Notes: a model not told the origin generated them from the sequence alone. A stretch of DNA of 64,000 bases from Vesta saturnalis (GCA_036346205.1 JARFJB010002417.1:2940001-3004000); one strand, 5' to 3'; positions 10,099-22,046 are shown, counted from the first letter of the stretch. Numbers and translations: made by a program.

Positions 10099-10868
10099 TT
10101 ACGGCATCCGTAGTGAAAGCCCTACTTCGTTGACATCTACAACATTTTCGCGTTCACAACCGTCTTCGAGATCACCATCGGGGCCGTCTTTCTCAGTGAT
10201 TGGTTCACTACGGTTCAAACACGATTCGCCACCACATCTACCGCGCATTGAAATGCAAGACAGGCCACTTCGCATATGTTTAGTCATAGTACCTAGGCCA
10301 TCATGTAAGTCACTGCAGCAGTAAAATTTCCTAGCGGTAGGGGAATTAATTGGAACTAACATATATACGGACTTTGGGGTTGTGTCAGGGCAGCGATGAG
10401 TACAAGTAGATCGGAGTCGACGCCTACGATGACAGCTACTCGTTTTGATTCCGCTTGAGTTCTCGCTGTTTCAACAATCAAGACATTTGCGCCACTTGAG
10501 ACCTAAAAAATAGGGAACTGTTCTTTGTTGAATTCTAACAAAACGAGATTAAGGAAACTTTTCTCGTTTTCAACGTTCGACAAAAATTGCTCTTTTGGAA
10601 AAGTCACGGCGTTCGACGAAGTTATTTCAACCCTCGCAGCTGACTTTCCTGTAGCTCACCTCTTATGCACTGCGTCTTTCGTACTTGGTTCATACCCGTC
10701 GAAAACTACGGTGACATTTCTTCCGTAATTACGAAGAACATAGTTCAAGTAGGCTTTGCATACGTCACCATACCTTGCGGGGCGGGGCCAAGGTATACGA
10801 TGTAAGAGATCTCCACCGTCGAGAACAAAGCTTGGATTTTCAGGCAATTCATTGCTGATCTTACACAT
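10099..10868 (-). pseudogene. PIN/FEN-like nuclease-type protein found with transposons, decayed
   Basis: The minus strand from 10868 is open for 70 residues (FVLDGGDLLHRIPW, then VVFDGYEPSTKDAVHKR) and then has a stop. The same frame continues past that stop with EQFLSNVENEKSF, another stop near 10500, and VGVDSDLLVLI. After a frameshift near 10363 a final part continues to 10099. The order FDGG, FDGY with TKD, FLSN, and VG.D.DLLVL is one I associate with a large group of uncharacterised PIN-domain-like proteins that are dispersed in invertebrate genomes and probably transposon-borne. The acidic residues in FDG and D.DLL would form the metal site of a PIN fold. The name is from memory of the pattern, not a search. 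It lies 0.8 kb from a DNA polymerase B relic on the same strand. A splice-acceptor-like TTTTATTTTCTAG precedes the first frame. Confidence 0.5.
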
Positions 10869-10869
10869 C

Positions 10870-11440
10870 TATTTCTATTTCTAGAAAATAAAACTTGATT
10901 ACTTACCGCTAAACAGTTTCACAAATCGTAGTGTGGAGTTGATGAACACGTAAATCCTCATTCGATAACAATATATTTCAATCCTGTGAAAGGTTTGCAC
11001 GAGACGGAGCATTCCAATAATTATATTTAAATCGTATCAACTTAAAATAACTATTTATTAATGAGAAAACTTGCGTTTTGTTCTAAAATATTACACACAT
11101 CGTTAGCTTGACATTTTTATAGAACAATGAAATCTGGCTTTTATTGTAAGTATATGGTTCTAACTGGTTCTCCTGCAAGAAACATGCATTTTAGTACTAA
11201 CGAGGTGTTTTTATGACTGTCCCTTCCCGAGAAATGCCATTTTAAAAAAAATCAGAATGTCAAATTTTTGGCGATTTTTCTGGAGGAGTACTGGGGGACC
11301 TATGGAACATGTTACAGTAGGAATCAGCTTTCTAACAATTTTTTCCGTCTCTGGCCAAAAATTAGGTCTAATATGCCTATACTACAAACGGAAACGTCAT
11401 GCATCTCTATGCATATCAACTACTACTGGTTATTAGCACT
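10870..11440. other. No recognisable feature
   Basis: AT-rich sequence with short frames only. I see no motif, repeat or element border in it. Confidence 0.4.
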
Positions 11441-11610
11441 ACCCACCTTTAGTGAGGGATTTTTAACGTGTCACTTATCGTATTGGCACAGGACCTACAG
11501 TTTTACTTCCTACCCGAGAAACACGTTTAGATAACCGGCTAACTCGGCTAGGTTTGAACCCGCGCCGCTCGGGTGAAAGACAAGCACTCTAACCATTCCT
11601 CCACCGAGCC
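11440..11610 (-). mobile_element. tRNA-Glu-derived SINE (minus strand)
   Basis: Positions 11610-11541 fold as a degenerate tRNA. The acceptor arm GGCTCGG pairs with CCGAGTT (two G-U pairs). The anticodon loop CTTTCAC contains TTC (Glu). The A-box-like TGGAGGAATGG and the B-box GGTTCAAACC are correctly spaced. The T and D stems are poorly paired, so it is not a functional tRNA gene. Sequence continues downstream on the minus strand into a body with CACGTTAAAAATCCCTC, a phrase I recognise from tRNA-derived SINEs. The 3' end of the SINE is not clear. Confidence 0.55.
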
Positions 11611-11689
11611 AGCTCACAAAACATGTTTATAATCATTTATCGTAACTTGTTTGACACTTTTTTGCGTAAAACCCTTTGATTTTTTTACA

Positions 11690-12440
11690 ACTTTTCATTA
11701 ATACTCTAAGCATACATTTTTGCACGAAGTGTAATGTAATGTAATCTTGCCATGATCCGTGTCTTTCATTAAGTCGGGGACTTTGTTATTTTCTAATACA
11801 ATTCCGAAGATATTGTCAAGGCTATAATTGGATGTATCAAACGTATTAATGTCTTCATCGATAATTTTATAGGTAACAGAAATTGAAATGTACGAGACTA
11901 TCTGCATCTGTGTACAAGAGTATAACATTATGAAACTTACATTGGGTGTAACCATAACGAAAATTGTATAACAAGGTGTTTGCAATATCTAAAATGCTGA
12001 ATAACTGTAAAATTTTGGTTGTGATACATAAGCGGGAGCACCATAGGTGCTAGTGGTAGATTATTGTAATTTGTGTAATTCTTTGGGATAGTCTAAATCA
12101 CAATTGATTATGAAACCAATTTTGGAATTGTCAGTATGGTTCATTACATCCAAATCAACTTCATCCTACCGGCACCATATAAGTTGTTTACATCGTAGTA
12201 GATTACATACCCACCTTCAGAGGTAGGATTACATTTGTCTTCTATGTACTTATTGTTAGCTTTAGGATAACGATTAAAATCTCTAATTCCTCATTCGATA
12301 AACATTAGTTTATCAATCTAAGTGAATAATTCTAACTTTACTTGTGTAACTTCATCCATGGCATTGAATGCTAAGCCAGGGACTACACAATAGTAAAGGG
12401 GTTTGCAAACATTTTCGAAAATGTAAGTTAAAAGTAGAAC
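11690..12440 (-). pseudogene. Protein-primed DNA polymerase B relic (Polinton/adintovirus-like)
   Basis: On the minus strand, from about 12440 down to 11690, frame-broken stretches match family-B, protein-primed DNA polymerases of the DNA_pol_B_2 type carried by Polinton/Maverick and related virus-like elements. Visible blocks, in order, are a GIR-x-NRYPKANNKYIE block, the polymerase motif YYDVNNLYG, an NLPLAP block, and a C-terminal block with NTFDTSNY, DNIFGI and LMKD. Stops and frameshifts occur about every 30-50 residues. The fragment covers roughly the palm and the C-terminal half. The exonuclease domain is not seen. Such relics are common in insect genomes as remains of integrated elements. 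No capsid, integrase or protease gene is recognisable nearby, so the element cannot be classified further. Confidence 0.6.
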
Positions 12441-13221
12441 ACCCGTTTTTAAATACTAATCCGAGTAGTCTCTGAAAAGAAACAACACCACCTGTAATAA
12501 TATACTCGAATTTAAGAGCTTTTTCATGCTACACCTTCTTGCATAAGTAAAAGTAATTACTGCAAAACCCCGAAGCTCCAGATCGCTAAATAAATAAAAG
12601 CGATACTCGCAATTCATTTTAAAAACAGATATTAGTAACACCTGTTGACCATGTAACCGACATATAAAGCCATTGGCCTCATAAAACGTATTATCAATCC
12701 TTTGTTTGATTCTAGGAATATATTTACACAAATACTTTTTATATATACAAGGGTTTCAATCGCTTGTTGATTTTTTGTGAGTGGAATTTTTTAATTGACT
12801 TGCGAATAATTTTAAATACAAGAAAAAATTATGTAGTCAACCAGGGAAATTATTACCTTATTAACGTTGTATTATTAATTATCCAACCCTCAAATATCCC
12901 ATATACCAGCAGAACGTCCGCTGTCAAAAACCTTCCTGATTCTTTTAAGGGCCACCTGTAGACCGCATTTTAGAGATAAGATTTAAGTTGTTATTTGTGT
13001 TATATTAAAATTAGATTAAGTGAAACATAAATAAGTTAAGTAAAATATTTAGAATTATACACAGTATAGGAAATAAAATAGTATGTTTTGTTACGATCTT
13101 TGAAGTTGTCATGTTTTATGCGAATCTTCCGATCTCCGATCGAAGCTATGCCGGGCAAAAGCTTACTAAATCTTACTAAACAATAAACGTACTCTTTTTT
13201 TATAGATAAGGGAGGGGTTAC

Positions 13222-13223
<2 letters not shown>
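12441..13223. other. No confident feature; possible extension of the polymerase relic
   Basis: A 91-codon minus-strand frame (12456-12731) has no motif I can name. The rest is AT-rich and unassigned. Confidence 0.3.

Positions 13224-13268
<45 letters not shown>
13224..13268. repeat. (TA)n microsatellite
   Basis: A perfect TA run of about 22 units. Confidence 0.95.
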
Positions 13269-13271
<3 letters not shown>

Positions 13272-14150
13272 AATAAAGCTTATAATATACGAATGACATT
13301 GATGTGCTTCGGTAATTAGACTCCTAATATCTCGTTTTCTAATATTTGTACAATTTACAATAATTTGTTTGCAATCTGTATAAACGTATTCGGATTGTAT
13401 AGTTAGGACGAAGACTCCCATCTTAACTTATTTTGGCCGATAGTCAGCACTTGCCCTTCAAAGATGTGTCCAGGATCACCACCAGAGGGTCAGTGACCTT
13501 GAAATAAGCCGGACACGGCCCTGTATGGCTAGTAAAATTGTAATACAAAATACTTCACCGGTTTCGTGCGGAGAACAATTAGTAAGGTGTGCTAAAATAA
13601 CAGATGTTTTACAGTTTTGTTTTTGTTTGTACTGTGGCTACTACAAGATAATATACAAATCCACTACACTATTTTACCGCCGAAAATTCAGGAACTGTTT
13701 GTTTTTCCGAAAACCGTTCTTTATTAACTTTTTGCAGTACCCAATAACTGAGATAATATTACAATCTAAGATTTCATTCTAAATTTCATGTTTTTTGAGT
13801 AGAACTGAACTATATTTTACGTTTGATAACAGACAAGGATAGCTTTATTTTTAGAAGATTGAAGATGGTAAATTGTTAAAGAATTTTGGGGGGTATATAA
13901 CAAATAGTTATAATTAAGTTGTCGTTGTGTTAATAAAACCAGGTAAAGCAGGTTTGCTGCGTTGGTTTGTGTTTAAAGAAAGAATTTAAGGTTCAACTGT
14001 TATTTATCCATTAACGAAGGGATAAATTGTACGAGAATTGCATCTTGCCGCTGTGCTCTGGAAAAATAAAGGTTAGACTGAAAATCTGTGGAAATTTAAG
14101 GTAATTTCTTATTTGTTTCTTTTTGTAATTTCAATAAAAACTGTATTTAG
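13269..14150. other. No recognisable feature
   Basis: The 85-codon frame at 13525-13782 begins with ATG but shows no domain, and its composition is that of AT-rich non-coding DNA. A GC-richer patch at 13420-13520 looks like a remnant of something different, but I cannot name it. Confidence 0.35.
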
Positions 14151-14157
14151 GTAAGCG

Positions 14158-14231
14158 GATGAATACGCTTCTTGTTGCATGGTAACGTATAAAGCCCTTC
14201 AGGGTGATACAACTACCGAAGCGTATTCACC
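14158..14231. repeat. Imperfect hairpin, 70 bp
   Basis: GAATACGCTTC at 14161-14171 is perfectly repeated in reverse at 14218-14228, with further partial pairing inward to about 20 bp per arm. The loop is 46 bases or less. It may be the end of an element or a small foldback repeat. Confidence 0.6.
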
Positions 14232-14239
14232 TTGTCTTT

Positions 14240-15950
14240 GGTAATCTTCACGCAACGTGTGTTATTGTTTTTTTATTGTGCACTGATATTTGCATTTTCA
14301 AGCTTGTCGAATCTATCTTTTCTACGTGTTCAGTATGATAAATGGATAAATAAAATTATTGGATGTAACATTGCATGTGATCTCTCAGTAGTATCATTAT
14401 TTACTGTTCACATAGATCAGTAGGCAGCAACTGCTCTGATTATTTTATTGTTGCTAATGGTTTAATAGTAATTTTTCAAATCATGAGGCTTTGCAGTGAT
14501 GATATCTTTTATGATTTTGACCAAAGCTTTTAACGTTGATAATTTTTGGTTATTTCTGTTAAGATTAAGATTTTTGGACATAAAATTATTCCAAGGATAA
14601 AGTTAACGTAAAGTTTGAGTAAATAAGATTCATGACGTTTACAGTTGGTTTTACAGCACGTTGTTTTGTTTTGATTGCGTGCAATAATTTTGAAGCACCG
14701 GCCCAGAAGCCTTTTTGCTGATTTACCTGCTTAACGCTACGAAAGATTTTGGTTTATTATGAACATTGATGTGGAGTACTAGCGTTTATTCGTATGCCCT
14801 TATTTTTGATTAAAAAAAATGGCACCCCTCTGATTCATGACTTTCCCCAATTTGAGTTATATTATTCTATTCATCCTACATGAAAAGCAATACCACATCC
14901 ACCCCCGACCACTGAGCTGTCGCCACTCTTCACTTATCTTTTACAACAATCGTAAACTGATTATAGGGGTAAAGCTTTCACTTCAAAAACTATATCTTGC
15001 GTGAAAAATCACTAATATCTCGATTCCTCCTTCATTTTTATAAAAAGGGCAATGCCAAACTTCCTAAATAAATTCTTCAGGGCCCAACAAAACAAAAATT
15101 CAAGTCAAAAATTTCTTCTTGGAAGAAAGTTCAACTCTGAAAATTATGTTGTAGACTAGAATGAAAAAGCAGTCATAATACCACATTTTATTGTAATTCT
15201 TAAAAAATGCCTTAAAAATAATTTCAGATACAATACGAAATCCATTGTACTGGTCGAACTTTGCACAACCACAATTTTTAAAGTAATTTAAGAATCAGAT
15301 CATATAAACAATCCATGAATTACGCCTTTTAAACGACTAAATACCTATTTTTCACATATGCTTTTATTAGGTTTTCCGAGCTAATGAATACAAAAAAAAA
15401 ACACATTTAAATGAAGCATAATGTTGATTACGCACTTGGTTGAATTTGAATTTGAGTCACAATAATGTGTTCGATGCCCTGAAATTTAAATTATAAACAA
15501 AATTTTTGAATGTACATAATTCTAAACTCTATTTAATACAAAACAAGGATTACGTACATGTCAAAACCTTATGTTACGTTAAAATTGAAATTTGTAAAAG
15601 ATTTGTATTGTAAACCTCTTAATCTCTGACAATTTTATACAAGATACTTTAAAGTTATGTAAAGTTAAACTAAAACATATTTAATAACCGTTTATATTAA
15701 CAGTTCCAAAATGTTTGTGAAGCTAAAATTTAACAAAGTTCCGATTGAAAAATTGAGCTGGAATGCTGTATTGAGTTTAAAATTACTTTTCGCCTTTTTT
15801 AATCAATATGCTTTTAAGACTTAATGTTTGGCGTAACTTTGAATTTACAAAACATATTTTTGACGTAAAAAACTTTTCTTAAAACGAACACCGAGTTTAT
15901 TAGCGTGTCAAAATTTTTATAACTAACGTTTATATCGCTCATCTTGTTTT
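14240..15950. other. No recognisable feature
   Basis: Low-complexity AT-rich DNA. Only short frames are present and none has recognisable motifs. No repeat border is evident. Confidence 0.4.
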
Positions 15951-16064
15951 GACAGAAATATATAAACGATACATTTTTACTTTCCAATCGGCTTTATTCC
16001 ACTATCGCTAAATCGACTTATTTGCTGATTTGACACCTTAGGTCAAGTTTCGTCAAGATCTGCC
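15951..16064 (-). repeat. Dispersed repeat abutting the GT array, copy 2
   Basis: Read on the minus strand it starts CATGGCAGATCTTGACGAAA and contains AAATAAGTCG, matching copy 1 at 6301-6410. Both copies stop at a CA/GT array. Confidence 0.5.
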
Positions 16065-16071
16065 ATGATCA

Positions 16072-16292
16072 TTGTATGTACGTGTGTGCGTGTGTGCGTG
16101 TGTGCGTGTGTGCGTGTGTGTGTGCGTGTGTGCGTGTGTGCGTGTGTGCGTGTGTGCGTGTGTGCGTGTGCGTGTGTGCGTGTGTGCGTGTGTGCGTGTG
16201 TCCGTGTGTGCGTATGTACGTGTGTGCGTGTGTGCGTGTGTGCGTGTGTGCGTGTGTGCGTGTGTGCGTGAGTGCGAGTGTGTGTGTGCGTG
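16072..16292. repeat. (GTGTGTGC)n array
   Basis: About 27 units of an 8-bp GT-rich repeat with small variants. Long cysteine/valine frames across it are artefacts. Confidence 0.95.
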
Positions 16293-16451
16293 CTTGAGCG
16301 TTTTCATTTCGCTTGGAGCTGAATAGATTTTTGGAGAAATCCAGTAACGAAGAGGGTGGTTTTTATCAAATATTTCTAAACCATCTGCATATTTCAAAGC
16401 TATAAGAATACCTAGAGATAGTCCTTGAACATATGGATTAATTATTTCCAT
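16293..16451 (-). other. Possible coding remnant next to the GT array
   Basis: The minus strand is open for about 53 residues from an ATG at 16451 before it enters the GT array. It includes GLSLGILIALKYADGLEIF and PLRYWISPKIYS. The composition is protein-like (few AT-codon runs), but I do not recognise a family. It could be a decayed exon or part of the repeat that carries the array. Confidence 0.25.
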
Positions 16452-16459
16452 GAAATTTT

Positions 16460-17555
16460 TTGATACGACGCGTAATTTAGCGGCAAAAAATTCCTAAGGT
16501 AGAATTTTTCAATATCTGAATAACGACTAATTTTATAATAAAAAGTGTAGACATACTTTTTAAAGTTTTAAAATGTAAATCGAAATAAATCTAAAAAATT
16601 AAATAAATATGATTGAAAATGATGAAGCTGTATTCGATATTTTTATAGAAGCGGGCGCTTTGGAATTTTTTTTAAGTTAACACGTATTTATATCTAATAA
16701 TCTCTATCTGTCATGAAGCCTTAAACGTCATTCTGACATAGCTTATTGTTTTTGTCTTTACAATGTTGCCTGTTTTCGTAATGAACTTATAAAAGAGGTT
16801 GCATAATAATCCTAAAAAAATTATAATTAAAATTATTTCATTTCTTTTAATTTCCACTTTGTAAGTTGGCAGGTCGTGTATTGTTTCACACCAGATATTT
16901 ATTTTTTGTTATTAGCAGCATGAGTATAAATAGCACGTTAAAATATTTTTCCTCAATATTAGAAAATTATAATATAAATCTATCTAAGCGAATAATACAA
17001 TGTAGGTAATTATTCCTTTTAGAGATTGTACACAATAGATGAGTTTTGGGTTCGTATCTCATTTAACTCTCCCATTAATTTTAGCACAATTTTGTAATTA
17101 TGCAATAGGTGGTGTAATTCTAGCTTAAGTGGAACATATTAGTTCCCAGTAATCAGATCATTGCTTCTGTATGAGTTTCACATTTGATATTCATTATAGT
17201 TTTTGAAAATCATTATTAATTGTTTTTTTATAATTTATAACTGTTTACTCACAATATGTACATTCATATTCAAAAGTGTATCATGAATTTTTCATTAAAA
17301 TACTTTTACAAACAAAAATGTAATACATTTCATAGCATGACCAAAAAAAAGTTGGATAATACCTAATTTTACCGCACTAATAGAAAGTTATGAAATCTGT
17401 CTTTTTATACCTTTTTTATTTTAAATCTAAAACGGAAAAATGTTACAATTCAAATTGCAATAAGATTTGTTACATTCTACATGGCAAGCAACATTGCCAG
17501 TAGAACCCAGACACCTTCCGCCATCTTGGATTTTGACGTCACAAGACTGCCGACG
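16460..17555. other. No recognisable feature
   Basis: AT-rich DNA. A GC-richer patch starts near 17470 and leads into tandem repeats. Confidence 0.4.
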
Positions 17556-17955
17556 TGGGAGACCGTATTTTCCACCCCTACGGTTTCTTTTAGGAGGCCT
17601 TTTTCAACCCCTGGATTTCCACCCTTATTTTTATGGTTTCTTTTCGGAGGCCTTTTTCAACCCCTTGATGCAATTTTCACCCCTAATTATGGTTTTTTTG
17701 ACAGAAATTTTTTGTCGGCCTTATTTTATGGTTTATTTTCAATTCATGATTGAATTTTCATCCTGATTTGGTTGTATTAACATTTTTTAATGGTTTCTTT
17801 TCGGAGGTCATTTTCAACCATTGATGAAATTTTCACTCTATTTAGAGCCTTTTTGGTTGTGTTAAGAACTTTTTTTGTCGGTTCACACCTATGGATTCTG
17901 TTCGGCAGTCATTTTTAACCCCATGATGGAATTTTCATCCTAATTACGGCCTCAT
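17556..17955. repeat. Degenerate tandem repeat, about 60-100 bp unit
   Basis: At least five units share GGTTTCTTTTCGGAGG, CATTTTCAACCC and TGATGGAATTTTCA-type blocks. Unit length drifts because of deletions. The two open frames across 17467-17766 are by-products. Confidence 0.75.
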
Positions 17956-18241
17956 AAGACAGATATAAGGAGTTGTGTTAGGTCTGCGCCCCAGCCCCCT
18001 TGGCTGAAAATAGTATTATAATAAGGGGATCCTAATGCTAACGTGAAAGACATGTGTAGGAACTACCATGTAGGCCTTCGATCTTGTGTTAGGGTCTGCG
18101 TCCCTGTCGTGGCCCCTTGGCGGGAAATTTGAAATAAGTGGGCACTAATGCCAATTTGTAAGATACGTGTAGATCTTCAAAACCTGTTCTAGAGCCTTCG
18201 TCCCCTGTCTACCTCCTGGTTGGTAATGGTATGGGGCCCTA

Positions 18242-18297
<56 letters not shown>

Positions 18298-18445
18298 TGC
18301 AATTGTATGTGGGTTCTAACCTAATCTTACAGTTGTAGGCCTTCGCCCCCGTCATAAAACAATTTGTATTCTAATAAGGTGGTCCTAGCCTACTAAGACA
18401 GGACTTGTATCAGGGTCTGCGCCCTGGCCCCCTTTGAGTTAAAAT
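17956..18445. repeat. Degenerate tandem repeat, about 110-120 bp unit, interrupted by (TA)n
   Basis: Units share AGGGTCTGCGCCC, CCCCTTGG and TCCTAATGCTAAC, followed by an AAGACATGTGTAGG-like block. Starts are near 17970, 18080, 18190, 18310 and 18400. A (TA)n tract (18247-18295) sits inside one unit. A single further unit lies at 25855-25930. Confidence 0.75.
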
Positions 18446-18582
18446 TGATTTTTAGCGCAATCTAGTAGCGTATAGACTAATAAAAATTTTCTGTGATAGA
18501 AGTTGATCATGCACACCTCTATCTTTCTCTCTCACTCTCTCGTTTATCAGTTTCTCTCTGTCTTTCGGTTCTTTCTCACACA

Positions 18583-18685
18583 CAATCAAATCAATTAATT
18601 AATTAATTAATCAATCTCAAACAAATCATGCTCGATCAAATCAATCAGATCAATCTCAATCAATCAACCAAAATCAATAAACCAT
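18583..18685. repeat. (AATC)n-rich low-complexity tract
   Basis: Irregular AATC/AATT units with a CTCT-rich lead-in at 18520. Confidence 0.8.
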
Positions 18686-18940
18686 GTCTTATAGCTTGCG
18701 GAAGCAGCTTACAGTTCAAAATAGAACACAAATTAAATATTACGTGAAATAATAAATAATTTCTACCCTAATGCAATGGTGCTTTTATAAATACAGATTC
18801 TCTTTCTAAACAGTCACCACCTATATATTAGAAAAATTATGTATGATTTATCTGCATGTTCAATTACATTCACAAAATTGTTTTATAGAAACGCGTTAAT
18901 TAACAGTTACAAAAACCTCGTTAAAAGGACTGGAAAGTAA

Positions 18941-18944
<4 letters not shown>

Positions 18945-19004
<60 letters not shown>
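18945..19004. repeat. (TA)n microsatellite, left border of DD41D element
   Basis: About 30 TA units directly abut CAGGGTCCGCC. Confidence 0.95.
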
Positions 19005-19007
<3 letters not shown>

Positions 19008-21981
19008 GGTCCGCCTTTGGGAGCTGTTCCTATGAGTACCTGCTAAACCAAACTTACTATAATTTTGAAAATTTGGTGACAGGGTAATAATGTTAGGGCC
19101 AATTCAGCTAAAATATTTTCACGTTCGTACCACTTCCGGTTATACAGGAAGTCGGTACTTAGTCGCTTATTTTAAATGGAACACCCCGTCTATTAATACA
19201 TTTTTGGATTCCATGTCGAAGTTTAAGGTAAGTTTGTTAAATAAACTAGATACGAAATTTCAGTCGTTTTAAAAAAAAACAGTTTACTAAAAAAATTGAC
19301 AGATGCGGTCTTAGTAATAACTCGTTAATTGTTCTGTTCCTGTCAAACAATTTGAATAAAACTGTGAGGTGTTGTAGGCAAAGGTTTATTGCAGCAGTCT
19401 GCAAAAAATGACATTTGTATTTTTCATAAAAATAAAATTATGAATGTCTAAACTTGACTATCAAAAAATGCAAGTTCCTCAAAAAAATCAAATGGAAACC
19501 CCTATTTTTTATTACTCAGATCGATTTAACGTCAAAAATTAAGGTAAGTTTGTTTAAAACTTTATTTGCCTAAACGTAACAGTTTCATACTTATTATCAA
19601 AAAGTCCCAATTTTAAAATTTGTGATAGAAATGAGCTACATACTTAAATCTAGTATTTCTTGTTCGTGGTCACCATGGAAACCAAATAATTGAGAATTGA
19701 AATAAAGAAAAATATTTGAATAAGTTACTGCAAAAAATTATAAAAATTGATAATTTTGTGATTCAAAAGTCATTTTTGCCAAATTCGATATACAACATAA
19801 GTGTAAAAATTTAATACTAATCGATAAAAACTACTTTTTACTGCGGAGGTAGTAACTACATACTTATCAGTGCATTCTTACACGATAAAGTCGCTAATTT
19901 AGTAGTTTCTTGCTCGTGATCAAATGTAAATTAATTTACAATAAATGTTCAAAACGTTACCCGTTAGACGCAAGACATTGTTGAACCCGTCTTATAACGG
20001 CTTCATTTGTAGCCCTTTGAATTTCTTGTGGAGAAAGAGAATTGAAGGCATTTTGTAGTCTTGCAATGCAATCTTCTTTAGTCGTTAGTGGTGTAGCATA
20101 AACAATATTTTTAATTCGACCCCAAAGATAAAAATCCATTGGCGTAAGATCAGGTGACCTAGGTGGCCATGGAAAGGGACCATTATTGGCAAACCAACGA
20201 TCTTTAAAAATTTCATAAAGTTTCATGAAAACAGCGTTGGTGTTGTGAGGGGGCGCACCGTCTTGTTGGTACCATAAATTTTCCCTTTCTAGATTTAATC
20301 GGGGTTGAATTCAAGTGTTTAATATCTCAAGATAATTTTCTCCTAGAAATTAAATTTGTAATCATAAATCGCAACAATCAACTATTTTAAATCTCTCAAA
20401 TTTTCGTTATAAAAATACACGTCACAGATTTCGTTATTCCGAATAGCACAAAATACGTTAAAATTCCAAATTTCCTGAAAATGGTATTAGCGAATTGGAT
20501 TGTTATTTTCGTTATTCCAGTAAGGCGAGTTTCGGCGATTAAATATGCCATTTTTCGTAAATTTAGATTCGTCCGTCCATATGGTATTAGTCAAAAAATT
20601 AGGAATTTCATCTATTTTCAGCAAAATTGTTTCACAAAATTCGATACTTTTCAAGAAATCCGCTTCTTTCAAATGTTGAACTAATTGTAAACAGTATGGT
20701 CTAAACTTATGTTTCTTAAGAATTCTTCTGATACTTGTTGGTGTTTTCGCGTCGTTTATGGAATTACAAGTTACAAGGATAGTCATGGAAATATCCTAAA
20801 GTTATAACTTTATTCTGTTCGTTATCAATAGCAGCTTTTTGCGAGGCGCAGAATGTTTAAATGTACCAAACTGTTCCAAATTTTGAACCACACGTCTTAT
20901 TGTATCTGCTGATGGTCGGGGGCGCTCAGGATAGCGTTTGATAAATGTTCTTACTGTTCGTTTTATAACTCTATGACATTCTCCGTGAATTAAAATTAAA
21001 TTCAAATAATCTGTATTAGAATATTCAAGTCGAGCCATTTCATCAAGAAAAACACAACAAACTGTCAACAATTTTATTAAATTATTGACTACAAAAGAAA
21101 AACAAAACAAATAAGCATTTTTATCGTGTAATGATGCGCTGATAAGTATGTATTACCTCCGCAGTAAAAAGTAGTTTTTTTCGATTTACTCATAGAGTAT
21201 TAAATTTGGCAAAAATGGCTTTTGAATCACAAAATTATCAATTTTTATAATTTTTTGCAGTAACTTACTCAAATATTTTTCTTTATTTCAATTCTCAATT
21301 ATTTGGTTTCCATGGTGACCACGAACAAGGAATACTAGATTTAAGTATGTTGCTCATTTTTATCACAAATTTTAAAATTGGGACTTATTTGATAATAAGT
21401 ATGAAACTGTTACGTTTAGGCAAATAAAGTTTTAAACAAACTTACCTTAATTTTTGACGTTAAATCGATCTGAGTAATTAAAAAGAGGGGTTTCCATTTG
21501 ATTTTTTCGAGTAACTTGCATTTTTTGATAGTCAAGTTTAGACATACATAATTTTATTTTTATGAAACATACAAATGTCATTTTTTGCAGACTGCTGCAA
21601 TAAACCTTTGCCTACAACACCTCACAGTTTTATTCAAATTGTTTGACAGGAACAAAACAATTAAAGAGTTATTACTAAGACCGCATCTGTCAATTTTTTG
21701 AGAAAAATGTTTTTTTAAAACGACTGAAATTTCGTATCTAGTTTATTTAACAAACTTACCTTAAAATTCGACATAGAATCCAAAAATGTATTAATATACG
21801 GGGTGTTCCATTTAAAATAAGCGACTAAGTACCGACTTCCGGTATAACCGGAAGTGGTACGAACGTGAAAATATTTTAGATGAGTTAGCCCTAACATCAT
21901 TACCCTGTCACCAAATTTTCAAAATTATAGTAAGTTTGGTTTAGCAGATACTCATAGGATCAGCTCCCAAAGGCGGACCCA

Positions 21982-21982
<1 letters not shown>
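19005..21982 (-). mobile_element. DD41D mariner-like transposon with about 870-bp inverted repeats
   Basis: The left arm (19005 to about 19890) and the right arm (about 21115-21982) are reverse copies over almost their whole length. Ends read CAGGGTCCGCCTTTGG and, on the minus strand, CTGGGTCCGCCTTTGG. Both ends abut (TA)n. The arms make up nearly 60 percent of the 2978-bp element, and only about 1.2 kb in the centre is unique and holds the transposase remnant. Each arm contains the palindrome-like CTTCCGGTTATACCGGAAG near its outer end (with mismatches). Confidence 0.85.
19957..21038 (-). pseudogene. Transposase of the 19005-21982 element (IS630-Tc1-mariner, DD41D)
   Basis: The frame starts at ATG 21038 (MARLEYSNTDYLNLILIHG). 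It gives a helix-turn-helix N-terminus with YPERPRPSADTIRRVV, then a frame change near 20800. A catalytic part follows (HKFRPYCLQLVQHL, then WTDESKFTKNGIFNRRN with the first D). Another break lies around 20300-20490, where most of the middle is lost or scrambled. After it comes QQDGAPPHN (second D) and WPPRSPDLTPMDFYLWG (third D), ending CLASNG. Counting from the second D gives 41 residues to the third, hence DD41D. The usual length of about 330-350 residues has shrunk, so the copy is dead. Confidence 0.8.

Positions 21983-22044
<62 letters not shown>
21983..22044. repeat. (TA)n microsatellite between two DD41D transposons
   Basis: About 31 TA units. Its left side is the end of one transposon and its right side the start of another. 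Confidence 0.95.
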
Positions 22045-22046
<2 letters not shown>

